Positions 7,101 through 14,745 of a stretch of 29,735 nucleotides of DNA are shown here, piece by piece. The notes below the pieces were generated by a model. It did not search any database and had not been told where the DNA came from. It saw only the letters and a list, made by a program, of their open reading frames with translations. Made by a program: the position numbers and the translations under genes. How positions within the stretch are numbered: position 1 is the first letter of the stretch; each line of letters begins with the position of its first letter. Source of the stretch: PCC-10605 sp964409355 (GTDB lineage: Bacteria > Cyanobacteriota > Cyanobacteriia > Cyanobacteriales > Cyanobacteriaceae); NCBI GenBank assembly GCA_964409355.1, contig CAYPDC010000044.1, positions 1 to 29,735 on the forward strand. Reading direction: 5' to 3'.

Positions 7101-7431
7101 ACTTATTCAATACCCCTGATTCTGCTAAGGCAACGGCGGTATTAAGAGCAGTTTGTCCTCCCATTGTTGGTAATAATGCGTCAGGTCTTTCTTTAGCGAT
7201 GACTTTTTCTACTATTTCTGGGGTAATAGGTTCGATATAGGTACGCTCTGCGGTTTCCGGATCAGTCATAATGGTAGCAGGATTAGAGTTAACTAAAACT
7301 ACTTCATAACCTTCCTCTCGTAGTGCTTTACAGGCTTGTGTACCAGAATAGTCAAATTCACAGGCTTGTCCAATGATAATGGGTCCTGAACCTAAGAGCA
7401 ATATTTTACTTATATCTTCACGACGTGGCAT
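4183..7431 (-). CDS. carB: Carbamoyl phosphate synthase large subunit
   Basis: The 1082-aa product is full length for CarB. It makes carbamoyl phosphate from bicarbonate, ammonia (delivered from glutamine by CarA) and two ATP, feeding pyrimidine and arginine synthesis in the cytosol. Both ATP-grasp halves are visible: the first opens with ILLLGSGPIIIGQACEFDYS, the second with VIILGGGPNRIGQGIEFDYC, each followed by its EMNPRVSRSSA or EANPRASRTVP metal-binding segment. The last 150 residues form the MGS-like allosteric domain (LVALGFNIVATEGTKKVLEE, then TIAGAKATVEAIRSL). carA is not in the window. The 3' end is of special interest because a 92% identical copy of its last 60 bp lies 3 kb away. 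Confidence 0.98.
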   Translation of the reverse strand: MPRREDISKILLLGSGPIIIGQACEFDYSGTQACKALREEGYEVVLVNSNPATIMTDPETAERTYIEPITPEIVEKVIAKERPDALLPTMGGQTALNTAVALAESGVLNKYGVELIGAKLPAIKMAEDRELFKEAMARIGVPVCPSGIASNWEEAKAVAEEIGSYPLIIRPAFTMGGTGGGIAYNQEEYEEMAKFGIDSSPVSQILVEKSLIGWKEYELEVMRDMADNVVIVCSIENLDPMGVHTGDSITVAPAQTLTDKEYQRLRDYAKAIIREIGVETGGSNIQFSVNPVNGDVIVIEMNPRVSRSSALASKATGFPIAKFAAKLAVGYSLDEISNDITKKTPASFEPTIDYVVTKIPRFAFEKFPGSSPVLTTQMKSVGEAMAIGRTFAESFQKALRSLETGRFGFGCDKNETLPTLSQISSHLRTPTPERIFSVYHALRLGMTVEQIYELTAIDPWFLDKMQSLVEIEKFMKRTSLKNINPDDMRTIKQHGFSDRQIAFATKTTEDEVREYRKSLGVIPIYKLVDTCAAEFEAFTPYYYSTYESGESENDVTDKPKVIILGGGPNRIGQGIEFDYCCCHAAFALSPAGYETIMVNSNPETVSTDYDTSDRLYFEPLTKEDVLNIIEAENPDGVIIQFGGQTPLKLAVPLKNYLAHPDTTVKTKIWGTSPDSIDTAEDREKFEAILNELNIKQPPNGIARSFQESKIISNKIGYPVVVRPSYVLGGRGMRIVYNDAELEQYMRYAVDIEPDHPILIDKFLQNAIEVDVDALCDATGKVVIGGIMEHIEEAGVHSGDSACSIPYITLSDNVVNTLRIWTEKLAQSLNVIGLMNIQYAVQGETCYILEANPRASRTVPFVSKAIGRPLAKIASLVMSGKTLEELGVTEEIIPKHISVKEAVLPFNKFVGTDTLLGPEMRSTGEVMGIDSDFGKAFAKAEIGAGVFVQTSGTVFISMNDRDKETIVPVAKDLVALGFNIVATEGTKKVLEENGVPNVELVLKLHEGRPHVVDVIKNKQIQFIINTPNSDEETQTDGQKIRRAALDYKLPIITTIAGAKATVEAIRSLQSEPLQVKALQDYFV

Positions 7432-7603
7432 AGATTTTACGGCTTAACAATATTAAATTTAATACATTGATCCCGATCATTTTAATCTACATAGCGGATA
7501 TTTCTCTATTTCTTTATCAAGATTTACTCATAAATATTTAGCAGGTAAGGTTTGAAAGTCCCCCTTCTCCCCTTCTCATCTTCATCATTCTTGAATAAGT
7601 TTT

Positions 7604-7654
7604 CCCCACATACAGGAGATTTCCAGTTTTTTGATTTGAAAACAACGTGTGGGG
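7604..7654 (-). terminator. Long-loop hairpin between csaB and carB
   Basis: CCCCACA at 7604-7610 pairs with TGTGGGG at 7648-7654 across a 37-base loop. It lies 13 bp past the csaB stop codon and 173 bp upstream of carB. On the minus strand the stem is followed by AAAACTTATTC, so it is not a canonical terminator. It may be a repeat remnant or a structured leader element for carB. No uracil-sensing element or riboswitch could be recognised. Confidence 0.35.
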
Positions 7655-7667
7655 CTTCTTTTAACAC

Positions 7668-8708
7668 TTAAACTACAAGTGATTCAATTAACTGTTGATG
7701 TTGTAAGGCATTTTCCGCTAAAACTCTTATTTTCTCAGAAGATAAAGGGTTAACATCATAATATGTATCCAAACATTTCTTTGTCATTTCTTCCACCGAA
7801 GAGGGTAAGTAATCTAAATCATATCCTTCTATCCCCGTTTCTTTCATTAAATTTGTTACTTTTGGATCGTAACTCAGGGCAAAACATTTACACTTTTCAC
7901 TTCCAGCCATGATTAAACTATGAAGACGCATTCCTATTAACATTTCCATCGATGCAAATATAGCCTTTAATTCTTGGGGATTTTCTAGGGATAGAATTTG
8001 ACAGTTTCCCTCTAATTTATCTGCTAATTGTTGACAAATTTCTAAATCTTTAGATAATTGAAAGGGAATAAAAATAATATTTGCGTTGATTTGCTTTTGC
8101 AAAGCACTTAATAATTGAAATATCACCTCTATTTTTTCCCTAGTAAAACTAGGATGAGAACGTAAATTAACCGCAATTCTGGGAGAAGGTAATAACTCTA
8201 AATTCTTTTTGTTTTTACTCGGTAATCCCCACACTGGATCACAAGCAATTATACATTTTATACTCCATTTTTCTAATATTTTAGCTGAGGCTTGATCTCT
8301 GACACTGATGCGATCGCACCTCCTCAAAATTACCTTAGTTAACCACTGAATTAAAGGAGTTTTTATCGGACCAATTCCTTGCGCATAAGCTACAGTTTTT
8401 AAACCTTTAAATTGTGCCAATGTCATTAAAAAGAGATAATAAATTGGACTTTTAATACTGGTTACATCTTGAATTAAACTACCTCCACCCCAGATAAATA
8501 AGTCATTTTTTGCTAATGTTAAAATCTCTTTTATAATTTCTAAACGAGAATAGCTAATTACCCCATAATCTTTACTGGTTTTTTCTGGATTACCCGATAA
8601 CACTATGGGAGTAATTTGATTATTTAAACGGGATAAAATCGCAAGAAGTAAGGCTTCATCTCCTGCATTTCCTTGTCCATAATATCCACAAATAACAGCC
8701 TTTCTCAT
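7668..8708 (-). CDS. csaB: Polysaccharide pyruvyl transferase CsaB
   Basis: The product begins MRKAVICGYYGQGNAGDEAL, the characteristic N-terminus of the pyruvyltransferase family, followed by IWGGGSLIQDVTS and, near the C-terminus, GMRLHSLIMAG. CsaB adds ketal-linked pyruvate from phosphoenolpyruvate to cell-wall polysaccharide, creating the ligand for SLH-domain surface proteins. The ATG at 8708 (346 aa) was chosen because homology starts there and GAGAAAAAAG precedes it; an in-frame start at 8735 would add nine basic residues and overlap the upstream gene by 17 bp. The gene lies about 10 bp behind an exported His-rich protein and is probably cotranscribed with it. Confidence 0.9.
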   Translation of the reverse strand: MRKAVICGYYGQGNAGDEALLLAILSRLNNQITPIVLSGNPEKTSKDYGVISYSRLEIIKEILTLAKNDLFIWGGGSLIQDVTSIKSPIYYLFLMTLAQFKGLKTVAYAQGIGPIKTPLIQWLTKVILRRCDRISVRDQASAKILEKWSIKCIIACDPVWGLPSKNKKNLELLPSPRIAVNLRSHPSFTREKIEVIFQLLSALQKQINANIIFIPFQLSKDLEICQQLADKLEGNCQILSLENPQELKAIFASMEMLIGMRLHSLIMAGSEKCKCFALSYDPKVTNLMKETGIEGYDLDYLPSSVEEMTKKCLDTYYDVNPLSSEKIRVLAENALQHQQLIESLVV

Positions 8709-8718
8709 TCTTTTTTCT

Positions 8719-9210
8719 CTATTTTTTATTCTCAATTAAAGTGCGATCGCTAATTACCTTTCCATTATATATTAAATCTTGATGATTATTCGTATTGAGG
8801 GTAACTTTTATCTCATTATTTCCAGTTTTAAGTTCAGGAAGATAAAACCAATTACCATAAATTCTACTAACTTTTTCTCCATTAATATACAAATGGGCAT
8901 GACCTTGATTGGGGTTACTATTTTCTATAGTAGGAGAAATAAACTCAAAATTGGTAGTATTTAAGTATAAATTCCAACCCCTTACCTTATCAGGAAAAAT
9001 CTCTACTTTTAAAGTAGGAATGTTAGATAAATTAGATATGTCTAACATTTTATGACTATGATCCGAGGTAGTCGTGTTATGATGTTCATGAGTGGAATCA
9101 GCTTTAACCATAGCTAAAGGATAGTTAAATAATGTCGTTAACGTAATTGATAAACTTAGAAAAGTGATGAATTTTAAACGATGGTTAAATGTCTTTTTTT
9201 GATGATTCAT
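8719..9210 (-). CDS. Exported histidine-rich protein, probably metal binding
   Basis: The 163-aa product starts MNHQKKTFNHRLKFITFLSL, with a basic region followed by a hydrophobic stretch and a likely signal-peptide cleavage near AMVKADS. The mature protein opens with a His cluster (HEHHNTTTSDHSH) and then a beta-rich domain with GWNLYLNT, QGHAHLYINGEKVSRIYGNW and a regular NEIKVTLNTNNH strand. The GHAHLY motif and His cluster suggest periplasmic copper, zinc or similar metal handling, but I cannot name the family. ATG at 9210 was taken; TTG at 9219 with GAGAT upstream is an alternative adding three residues. It is the first gene before csaB. Confidence 0.7.
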   Translation of the reverse strand: MNHQKKTFNHRLKFITFLSLSITLTTLFNYPLAMVKADSTHEHHNTTTSDHSHKMLDISNLSNIPTLKVEIFPDKVRGWNLYLNTTNFEFISPTIENSNPNQGHAHLYINGEKVSRIYGNWFYLPELKTGNNEIKVTLNTNNHQDLIYNGKVISDRTLIENKK

Positions 9211-9361
9211 TGTTGACAAAATTGATCTCTAAATAATCTTTTTATATAAAGAAAAATGTTGTCAAATCAATAGACAAGATGTCAAAGTTGGTATTTTTTT
9301 CTCGCCTCGATGTGCAAAGGCGCAAAGATAAGAAGGAAGCAAAGAATATTAATGTGTTTTC

Positions 9362-9389
9362 TTAGGGTTTGAATATCATTCAACCCTAA
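9362..9389. terminator. Inverted repeat 3' of the M61 peptidase gene
   Basis: TTAGGGTTTGAA and TTCAACCCTAA pair around a TATCA loop, leaving one T unpaired. It ends 14 bp beyond the M61 stop codon. No T-run follows on the minus strand. The same core (AGGGTTGAA..TTCAACCCT) recurs at 28317-28339, so it is a dispersed palindrome that may serve as a terminator. Confidence 0.45.
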
Positions 9390-9403
9390 TAAATGCCTAA
9401 ATC

Positions 9404-11134
9404 CTAATTCTTCCCTAGCCAATGACGTAAATTTTCCTTCTGAATCTCGGAAAGATTATTTATTATTTTCACCTGATAACCACTGGGTTGAGGAGATTCT
9501 AATTGAATTTTGAGTGTTTTTAACTCCTCTTGATGGAAAATTGTCACCTCGATCGCATCTCCTTGTTGATAATCTTGTAACCTTTCGGTTAAAGTCTCAC
9601 TGGTTACTCTGAATTCATCTATTGCCAATAACTCGTCTCCTGCCTCTATTCCCACTTTCCCCGCAGGAGAATTGGCTTCCACAAAGGTGATTTTGTCTAT
9701 TCCGCCCTCCTTTTGTAGGATTAAGCCAAAATAAGGCGCATTGTTTTCCTCTTTCTTTGCTGTTAACACTAAACCAAAAGGTTCAAAATATTCATTAAAT
9801 GGTAATTCTTCAGTCGTCTCTAAATATAAAGAGAAAAACTGAGTTAAATCCTGTTGTGCCACCCTTTCTATTTCTTTGATTAATTCTTCTGGAGTAAACC
9901 CTGTTTCTTCCTTCCCAAATTGATTCCACATTCTTCTCATTACATTATCAAAAGATTTTTGATTATTGGTATTATTTCTAATAATTAAATCTAATAATAA
10001 AGTTACTAACTCTCCTTTTAAATAGTAAGAAATTTGGTTATTGTTACTATAAGCATCCCGTCGGTATAATTTAATCCAAGCATCAAAACTTGATTCGGAT
10101 AATGGTTGAATTTTTCTTCCTGAAATATTGAGATATTGACTTATATCTTTACTGAGTAACTCTAAAAATGTTTTTTGATTATAAATACCTGCCCTTAAAG
10201 GGATAATCATGTCATAATAACTGGTTGTTCCTTCCGAAAACCATAAGGAAGTTGTATAATTTTCTTGGTCATAATCAAACTTTTCTAACTCTTTTGGGCG
10301 AATCCTTTTTACATTCCATAAATGGAAAAATTCATGGGCAACTAATTGCATAAAACGATTATATTTATCAGGATTTTTAAACCCAAAACGAGGATAATTT
10401 AACACGCAACAATTTTTATGCTCTAAACCGCCAAAACCTGAAGCAGAAAGATGTAAAATAAACTTATAATCATCATAAGGTAAACCATCAAAAATTTTAG
10501 ATTCTGTTTCAATAATTTTTTGTGTATCTTCTATTATTTTTTTTGTATCAATATTTCCATTCCCCCAAATTGCCCATTGATGAGACTTATTTTCTACCAT
10601 GAAATTATACTTTCTTTGAATACCAATTTCAAAAGGATTATCGACTAAGGTATCAAAATTTTCCGCAATAAACGTATTTTTTTCTTCGGCTATTTTCGGT
10701 AATGATGTCGTAATTTGCCAATTATGATGTGGAGGATTAATAGTAACTTTTAACGGTATATGTTCATAATTAGGAATATAGAAAAATAAAGCCGCACCTG
10801 TGAAAAAGCCGTGAGTTGTATCGAGGTGATTTGTTCTCACCGTTAATTCGTTACCATAGATTTGGTATTTGATATTTATTTGACTATTCTCATTTGTATT
10901 TACTAACCAATGATTTTTTCTTTTTTTCTGCCACTTTAACTTCCTATTTACATCTGTTTCTGCTTGAAAATTTTGTAAATGTCTTGAATATTCTCTTACT
11001 AAATATGAGCCTGGAGTCCAAACTGGCATTTTTAAATTTAATTTTTTCTCTTGCCAATTCTTAATTTTTAATTCTACATTAAATAAATGAGACTCAGGAT
11101 TAACTATTGATATTATATATGCTATATTTACCAT
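9404..11134 (-). CDS. M61-family (glycyl aminopeptidase-like) metallopeptidase with PDZ domain
   Basis: The 576-aa product has an N-terminal beta-sandwich (1-170, with MPVWTPGSYLVREYSRHLQN), a gluzincin catalytic domain with GFGGLEH at 233-239, His267-Glu268-xx-His271 in AHEFFHLWNVKRIRP and third ligand Glu301 in FSEGTTSYYD, and a C-terminal PDZ domain at about 470-545 (ANSPAGKVGIEAGDELLAID). This is the complete arrangement of family M61, which favours N-terminal Gly or Ala residues. There is no signal peptide, so it is predicted to be cytosolic. It is divergent from the transglutaminase-like gene, with about 185 bp between start codons that may hold promoters for both. No catalytic residue is missing. 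Confidence 0.93.
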   Translation of the reverse strand: MVNIAYIISIVNPESHLFNVELKIKNWQEKKLNLKMPVWTPGSYLVREYSRHLQNFQAETDVNRKLKWQKKRKNHWLVNTNENSQINIKYQIYGNELTVRTNHLDTTHGFFTGAALFFYIPNYEHIPLKVTINPPHHNWQITTSLPKIAEEKNTFIAENFDTLVDNPFEIGIQRKYNFMVENKSHQWAIWGNGNIDTKKIIEDTQKIIETESKIFDGLPYDDYKFILHLSASGFGGLEHKNCCVLNYPRFGFKNPDKYNRFMQLVAHEFFHLWNVKRIRPKELEKFDYDQENYTTSLWFSEGTTSYYDMIIPLRAGIYNQKTFLELLSKDISQYLNISGRKIQPLSESSFDAWIKLYRRDAYSNNNQISYYLKGELVTLLLDLIIRNNTNNQKSFDNVMRRMWNQFGKEETGFTPEELIKEIERVAQQDLTQFFSLYLETTEELPFNEYFEPFGLVLTAKKEENNAPYFGLILQKEGGIDKITFVEANSPAGKVGIEAGDELLAIDEFRVTSETLTERLQDYQQGDAIEVTIFHQEELKTLKIQLESPQPSGYQVKIINNLSEIQKENLRHWLGKN

Positions 11135-11319
11135 GTTTTGATTTGGGTTTAATCTTGTCTTCTTGTACTTATTTTTATCACTATAGCATTCGATCTGAAA
11201 TATTCGTCCAGTTTTAGGTGTCAGATGTCAGACTTCAGGTGATAAGAGAAGATAGAATTTTATCAATCTCCCTCGATCGCACTTCCACAATTGATTTCGG
11301 CTTACTATATAAGATAAAA

Positions 11320-12192
11320 ATGCTATATCAAATAATTCATAATACAAATTATAGTTATAATCAACCAGTTTGGTTAAAACCTCACTTAATCAGATTACAG
11401 CCTCGCAATGATGCTTGGCAGAAAGTTCATAATTTTTCTTTAACCATTAATCCTCAACCAGAAAATGTTTCTCAATTTGTCGATTTGGATGGGAATAATC
11501 TGACTAAAGTTTGGTTTACTCAACAGACAGAAGAACTAAATATTTCCATTATGACTCAAGTAGAAACTTTGAAAATCAATCCTTTTGACTATCTGCTTGA
11601 ACCTTGGGCAATAAAACTACATAATGATTATCCTAGTTCTTTATTCTCTCAACTCCAACCCTACTTAAAACCTTATAGTTTTGTGTTAGATCCTACAGTA
11701 GTAGAATTGGCACAGGAAATTCATTTAGAAGTCGATGGAAATACGATTGGTTTTCTTGCCACTTTGAATCAGCGTCTTTATGAAAGTTGTGATTATATTA
11801 CCAGAGAAACCGGTGATCCTTGGCAACCGGGTATAACATGGCGACGTAAGCAAGGTTCTTGTCGTGATCTTGCGGTATTGTTTATGGATGTATGTCGTGC
11901 CGTTGGTTTAGCAACTAGATTTGTCAGTGGTTATCAAGAGGGAGATGTCAAACAGGATAACAGAGATTTACACGCTTGGGCGGAAGTTTATTTACCCGGT
12001 GGCGGTTGGAGAGGTTATGATCCAACTCATGGATTAGCGGTGTGCGATCGCCATATTGCTTTAGCCACAAGCTCAATTCCTTGTTATGCCGCACCAGTTA
12101 CAGGCAATATAATCCCCGTTAACAATCTCGATAGTAAATTAATTCAATCAAAAATCACGGCAGATATATCAATTCAGTTGGGTTCGATATAA
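11320..12192 (+). CDS. Transglutaminase-like cysteine peptidase-fold protein
   Basis: With the ATG at 11320 the product has 290 aa and begins MLYQIIHNTNYSYNQPVWLK, the usual start of the bacterial Transglut_N domain; the frame stays open upstream but is not homologous. The catalytic triad is Cys181 (KQGSCRDLA), His218 (LHAWAEVYLP) and Asp234 (GYDPTHG). Bacterial members have the papain-like fold and act as peptidases or amide-bond modifying enzymes, often in clusters with circularly permuted ATP-grasp and alpha-E proteins. An ATP-grasp protein of that kind is at 21297-22754, but not adjacent. It probably shares a divergent promoter region with the M61 peptidase. Confidence 0.9.
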   Translation: MLYQIIHNTNYSYNQPVWLKPHLIRLQPRNDAWQKVHNFSLTINPQPENVSQFVDLDGNNLTKVWFTQQTEELNISIMTQVETLKINPFDYLLEPWAIKLHNDYPSSLFSQLQPYLKPYSFVLDPTVVELAQEIHLEVDGNTIGFLATLNQRLYESCDYITRETGDPWQPGITWRRKQGSCRDLAVLFMDVCRAVGLATRFVSGYQEGDVKQDNRDLHAWAEVYLPGGGWRGYDPTHGLAVCDRHIALATSSIPCYAAPVTGNIIPVNNLDSKLIQSKITADISIQLGSI

Positions 12193-12214
12193 GAAAAAAG
12201 TTAAAATCATTAAC

Positions 12215-12324
12215 TTATAACAATCAGGAATCATTTATGAGAAATTTCAACTAAATTCCCCCTTTATTTAAGGGGGGTTAGGGGGGATAGTATTCTCACA
12301 ACTCATAGCTGATTGCTATATAAC
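12215..12324. mobile_element. MITE-like element with terminal inverted repeats
   Basis: The left end TTATAACAATCAG and right end CTGATTGCTATATAA are near-perfect inverted repeats about 110 bp apart. The centre contains TTCCCCCTTTATTTAAGGGG followed by GGTTAGGGGGGAT, a palindromic core. Bases 12221-12274 are identical over 54 bp to 29629-29682. No coding capacity exists, so it would need a transposase from elsewhere. It occupies most of the gap after the transglutaminase gene, where it may also act as a terminator. Confidence 0.7.
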
Positions 12325-12435
12325 AATTGCATTCTTAAAATAATCAAATTCATCGCTATTAAAGGTTATATTAATTTTTTTCTATTAAGTTATAATAACC
12401 ACTGTATAAGAGCCAAAATTAGTAAAAACGTGGCA

Positions 12436-13206
12436 TTAAAAAAAGATTGTTATGGAATCATTATATTGCTTCTTTAAAACCCTTTGAGCATTACCTTGAT
12501 TAACAGAAATTTCGATATATCCATGACTACCAAAAAGGGCTGTTAATTCATCTTTTTTTACACTGCTATAAGTCAAATGAGGATAAATTTTTCTTTCCTT
12601 TTCTTTAACATACCAAGACTTATTTTTTAAGATTTGATTAGAGATATTTGTAATTAAATTTCCGTATGTATCAATATATTGAATCGAACCAATTATTTCA
12701 TGATTTTTAATAACAGGATAAGTGTTGTCTAAGATGACCAAATCTTCTCGATTGATCCTTTTACCGAGGGTTTCTAATGGGATACCTTTACTTAAATAAG
12801 CTGTCATTGGTGCGAATATATCTCTACCATGAAAAGTATTGCTAGGATTGTTATTAAGCCAATAGTTACTATTAGTTAATTCATAAATTTGTTGAGGTTC
12901 ATACTTGTTTAAAACTCCTGTCACCATACCATTATTAGGGCAGATTATATAACCTTTTTTAAGAGCGATCGCAACTATTTTTCTTTCACTACCAACAGTG
13001 GGATCAACTATGGCTAAATGAATGATATTATTAGGGAAAAAATCTACCGCACTAGCTAAGGCAAAACTACCTGCGATAATATTTTGAGGGGGGATATTAT
13101 GGGTTAAATCAATAATCTCAACATCTGGATTAATGGTTTTAATAATCCCTTTCATTACCCCAACATAAATATCTTGTAACCCAAAATCTGTTAATAATGT
13201 AATCAC
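12436..13206 (-). CDS. SAM hydroxide adenosyltransferase family protein (DUF62)
   Basis: The 256-aa product matches the family that hydrolyses S-adenosylmethionine to adenosine and methionine, related to fluorinases and chlorinases. Visible motifs in order are LLTDFGLQDIYVGVMKG (4-20), DPTVGSERK, PNNGMVTGVL and TFHGRDIFAP, followed by a C-terminal domain with IDTYGNLITNIS. The length is normal. Since halogenating relatives use a distinct loop, plain SAM hydrolase activity is the likelier reading, though its cellular purpose is unclear. It is a single-gene unit between repeat-rich DNA and the DUF2330 gene. Confidence 0.88.
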   Translation of the reverse strand: MITLLTDFGLQDIYVGVMKGIIKTINPDVEIIDLTHNIPPQNIIAGSFALASAVDFFPNNIIHLAIVDPTVGSERKIVAIALKKGYIICPNNGMVTGVLNKYEPQQIYELTNSNYWLNNNPSNTFHGRDIFAPMTAYLSKGIPLETLGKRINREDLVILDNTYPVIKNHEIIGSIQYIDTYGNLITNISNQILKNKSWYVKEKERKIYPHLTYSSVKKDELTALFGSHGYIEISVNQGNAQRVLKKQYNDSITIFF

Positions 13207-13266
13207 AATAATAATGGATAATTAATAATTAATTTCTCCTTCATCTCCCCATGCTTCCCCCTCTCC

Positions 13267-14586
13267 CTACTCCCGATTCCATAATCTTTGCCACCAAGGG
13301 GAAAAACCATTTTCAGGTTTAATAAAGTCTATTTGTTGTTTAATTTTCGTTAAATCCCAACCCGTTATATTAGCAAGGGTTTGCGCTTCTTTTTCCTGTC
13401 TTTGTCGAGTTTGCTGTAAATAGTCTTTTCCTGCATCACAGGTGATTTTTTCTCGGAAAGGATGACGAATCACATAACGCCCTTGAAAGAGTTGTTTGTT
13501 TGAGGTATTCTGAAATTTTAAATCCTCTGGAAAATGGGTGCGATCGTATCTTATATGCAGTCTAGTGATAAACAGATCATTAAATCCCTTTGGGTTGTAC
13601 CAGAAAACTCCTGCTTGTCTCAACTCATCAGGATTAAGGGGTTCAGCCGAACAAGGATCGCAACTGCCCATATTCCAAGCATATTCGAGAAAAGCCACTT
13701 TTTTTCCTTCTTGGGTATAAGCGCGAGAAAACATAGTTTTATAAAAATCGGGAAATTGCTGTTTCACAAATTCAGGAATATCTATATTTGAGGGAATTTT
13801 GACGGTACGATAATTAGTTAATTCTGTTTGTCCATTAGCAGATAATAAATAGACTATCAAATCCTGTGCGTCTTTACCGTTAATCATACCCAAGCGGATG
13901 GGTAGCATAAATTTAGGAGATTCGTAAGCAATCATTAAAGGGCGCAGTGATTGAAAATCAGATTTTGCCAACTCCGTTAAGTTAACTTTAGCTACAAAAA
14001 ATTTCATCTGCTGACGAATATAGGGTTGTAATAATTCTTTTGCACCTTTAGGAATGTTATAGCCATTGCTAATCAACCATTTTTCTAAACCGTCTGATTC
14101 TTTGGCGCTTAAGATAACAATGTCGTATTCACCCACAGTGAATTTACTTTCTACTGTCACCCCAAAAGTCTCATTTTTTGCCATATCCCTTCTACCACTT
14201 CTAGTGGCTTCGGCGGCACTTGGCATAACTTGATCCATCCTATATACTGGTTGACAAGGATCACTATCAAAATATTCTACCAGTCTAGGGGCGCTAAATG
14301 CGTCTAATCGTTCGATAATTTTGGGGTTGCCAACGTTCACCTGATCTTCTTTAATAGGTACTGGTACTGGTACAACTAAAGCAAAATCTTTGACATTTCC
14401 TTGATAGTCATTTGCCATGGTTAAGACGGTGCGATCTCCGTTTCGAGCGATAATGACTTGAGATGCTTGATTATAGAGTTTACTGTCTGCTTTTGCCACA
14501 TAGAAGCCACAGAAGGCTAAAACTGAGGAAGGAAAACAGAGGAATATAATCAGGAAAAAGCTAATTAATGTGAGTATTTTTTTCAT
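13267..14586 (-). CDS. DUF2330 exported protein
   Basis: From ATG 14586 the product has 439 aa and begins MKKILTLISFFLIIFLCFPS, a clear signal peptide ending near VLAFCGFYVAKADSKLYN, the hallmark start of DUF2330 mature proteins. An in-frame start at 14625 would add 13 polar residues before the signal and is less likely. The domain continues through NDYQGNVKDFALVVPVPVPI and conserved cysteine-containing segments (SDPCQPVY, MGSCDPCSAEP). Function is unknown. The protein is presumably periplasmic or thylakoid-lumenal, where paired cysteines could form disulphides. It follows the RnfD-like gene on the same strand, and I recall the pairing from other cyanobacteria. Confidence 0.85.
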   Translation of the reverse strand: MKKILTLISFFLIIFLCFPSSVLAFCGFYVAKADSKLYNQASQVIIARNGDRTVLTMANDYQGNVKDFALVVPVPVPIKEDQVNVGNPKIIERLDAFSAPRLVEYFDSDPCQPVYRMDQVMPSAAEATRSGRRDMAKNETFGVTVESKFTVGEYDIVILSAKESDGLEKWLISNGYNIPKGAKELLQPYIRQQMKFFVAKVNLTELAKSDFQSLRPLMIAYESPKFMLPIRLGMINGKDAQDLIVYLLSANGQTELTNYRTVKIPSNIDIPEFVKQQFPDFYKTMFSRAYTQEGKKVAFLEYAWNMGSCDPCSAEPLNPDELRQAGVFWYNPKGFNDLFITRLHIRYDRTHFPEDLKFQNTSNKQLFQGRYVIRHPFREKITCDAGKDYLQQTRQRQEKEAQTLANITGWDLTKIKQQIDFIKPENGFSPWWQRLWNRE

Positions 14587-14629
14587 TGAAATTAATTTCC
14601 TTACAAGAGAATGGTTTTGGCTCATAAAT

Positions 14630-14681
14630 TGCTTTGCAATAAATTGACAAAGCTAATAGCAAAAGTCAGCTAAAGCGACTT
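14630..14681 (+). repeat. GCTTTGCAATAAAT..GCTAAAGCGACTT repeat, copy 3
   Basis: TGCTTTGCAATAAATTGAC, AAAGCTAATAGC, AAAAGTCAGCTAAAGCGACTT: the same unit as 3119-3174, in the same orientation but 11.5 kb away, outside the accessory region. It sits between the RnfD-like and DUF2330 genes. Confidence 0.8.
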
Positions 14682-14745
14682 GTACAAATACAATTTTAGT
14701 TTGACTTTAAAAATCATCAGCCTTAATAAAGGGAAAATCTAATTC

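Noticed and set aside
4388..7240. Several plus-strand frames inside carB
   Set aside because: All are antisense to a full-length conserved gene and encode low-information sequence.
7604..7654. Riboswitch or attenuator for carB
   Set aside because: Only a 7-bp stem with a large loop is seen; no known pyrimidine-sensing or leader-peptide features.
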